A stretch of DNA of 6,747 nt from Schlesneria sp. GTDB taxonomy: Bacteria > Planctomycetota > Planctomycetia > Planctomycetales > Planctomycetaceae. The notes beneath the pieces were generated by a model, which was not told where the DNA came from, made no database searches, and was given only the letters and a program-made list of their open reading frames with translations. The stretch spans positions 1 through 6,747 of the forward strand of contig JANXOO010001092.1 in NCBI GenBank assembly GCA_025353525.1, written 5' to 3'. Each line of letters opens with the position of its first letter. The stretch's first letter is position 1. This document shows positions 6,614-6,747 of the stretch, in pieces. The position numbers were made by a program, and so were the translations under genes.

Positions 6614-6747
6614 TTACTTTACCAGTTTGCGATATTTGATCCGATGCGGCTGATCGGCTTCTGCTCCCAGTCGCTGCTTCCGGATGACCTCGTAGCTCTC
6701 GTAGTTCCCTTCATGGAAGAAGACTTCACTATCCCCTTCGAATGCCA
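6614..6747 (-). CDS. ettA: EttA-like ABC-F ATPase, C-terminal end (cut by window edge)
   Basis: Only the last 43 codons and the TAA stop are present. The tail reads FHEGNYESYEV, then RLGAEADQPHRIKYRKLVK to the stop. This strongly resembles the C-terminus of EttA, the ABC-F family energy-dependent translational throttle, which binds the ribosomal E site and gates the first peptide bond according to ATP/ADP ratio. The FEGNY-x-x-YE pattern is the usual segment after the second ATPase domain of ABC-F proteins, and the RIKYRKL ending is the EttA-specific part. The ATPase motifs lie outside the window. It is a cytoplasmic housekeeping protein and is probably unrelated in function to the downstream oxidase. 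Confidence 0.85.
   Translation of the reverse strand, partial: AFEGDSEVFFHEGNYESYEVIRKQRLGAEADQPHRIKYRKLVK

Overview
This window looks like an ordinary stretch of a bacterial chromosome of moderate GC content. The best guess is a member of the Planctomycetota. That is an inference from gene style: a Tat-exported TIM-barrel sugar isomerase-like protein, large exported copper enzymes with an Asp-rich calcium-type loop, and a metX-metW pair with the EttA-like tail found nearby. No marker gene (rRNA or ribosomal protein) is present to confirm it. I see no mobile element, CRISPR array, tRNA or rRNA.

Layout: (1) Positions 1-1451, minus strand: a methionine-biosynthesis pair. metX (homoserine O-acyltransferase) is followed by metW, which is cut by the left edge. 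(2) Positions 1452-1681: a 230-bp divergent intergenic region that should hold the promoters for metX and for the plus-strand pair. (3) Positions 1682-3897, plus strand: a two-gene, translationally coupled unit (ATGA overlap). It encodes a Tat-signal xylose-isomerase-like TIM barrel protein and a secreted family GH8 glycoside hydrolase. The GH8 has the general acid Glu but Asn where the classical GH8 base Asp sits, and a nearby Glu suggests the GH8b (chitosanase/lichenase) arrangement. (4) Positions 3921-6470, minus strand: an 849-residue exported multicopper oxidase carrying all four copper motifs, fused to a C-terminal thioredoxin-like domain with a CPHC motif. It converges on the GH8 gene with only 23 bp between stop codons. 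(5) Positions 6471-6613: an intergenic region with a perfect 12-bp inverted repeat and a consensus TTGACA element. (6) Positions 6614-6747, minus strand: the C-terminal end of an ABC-F ATPase that closely resembles EttA.

How the genes work together: MetX and MetW act in methionine synthesis. The TIM-barrel protein and GH8 are probably co-expressed and both exported, which suggests extracytoplasmic handling of a polysaccharide, but the substrate cannot be read from sequence. The multicopper oxidase stands as its own transcription unit and has no copper-resistance partners here. The most noteworthy items are the oxidase-thioredoxin fusion, the isomerase-like/GH8 coupling with altered GH8 catalytic residues, and the hairpin in front of the oxidase gene. 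I found no convincing evidence of a wholly new multi-gene system.
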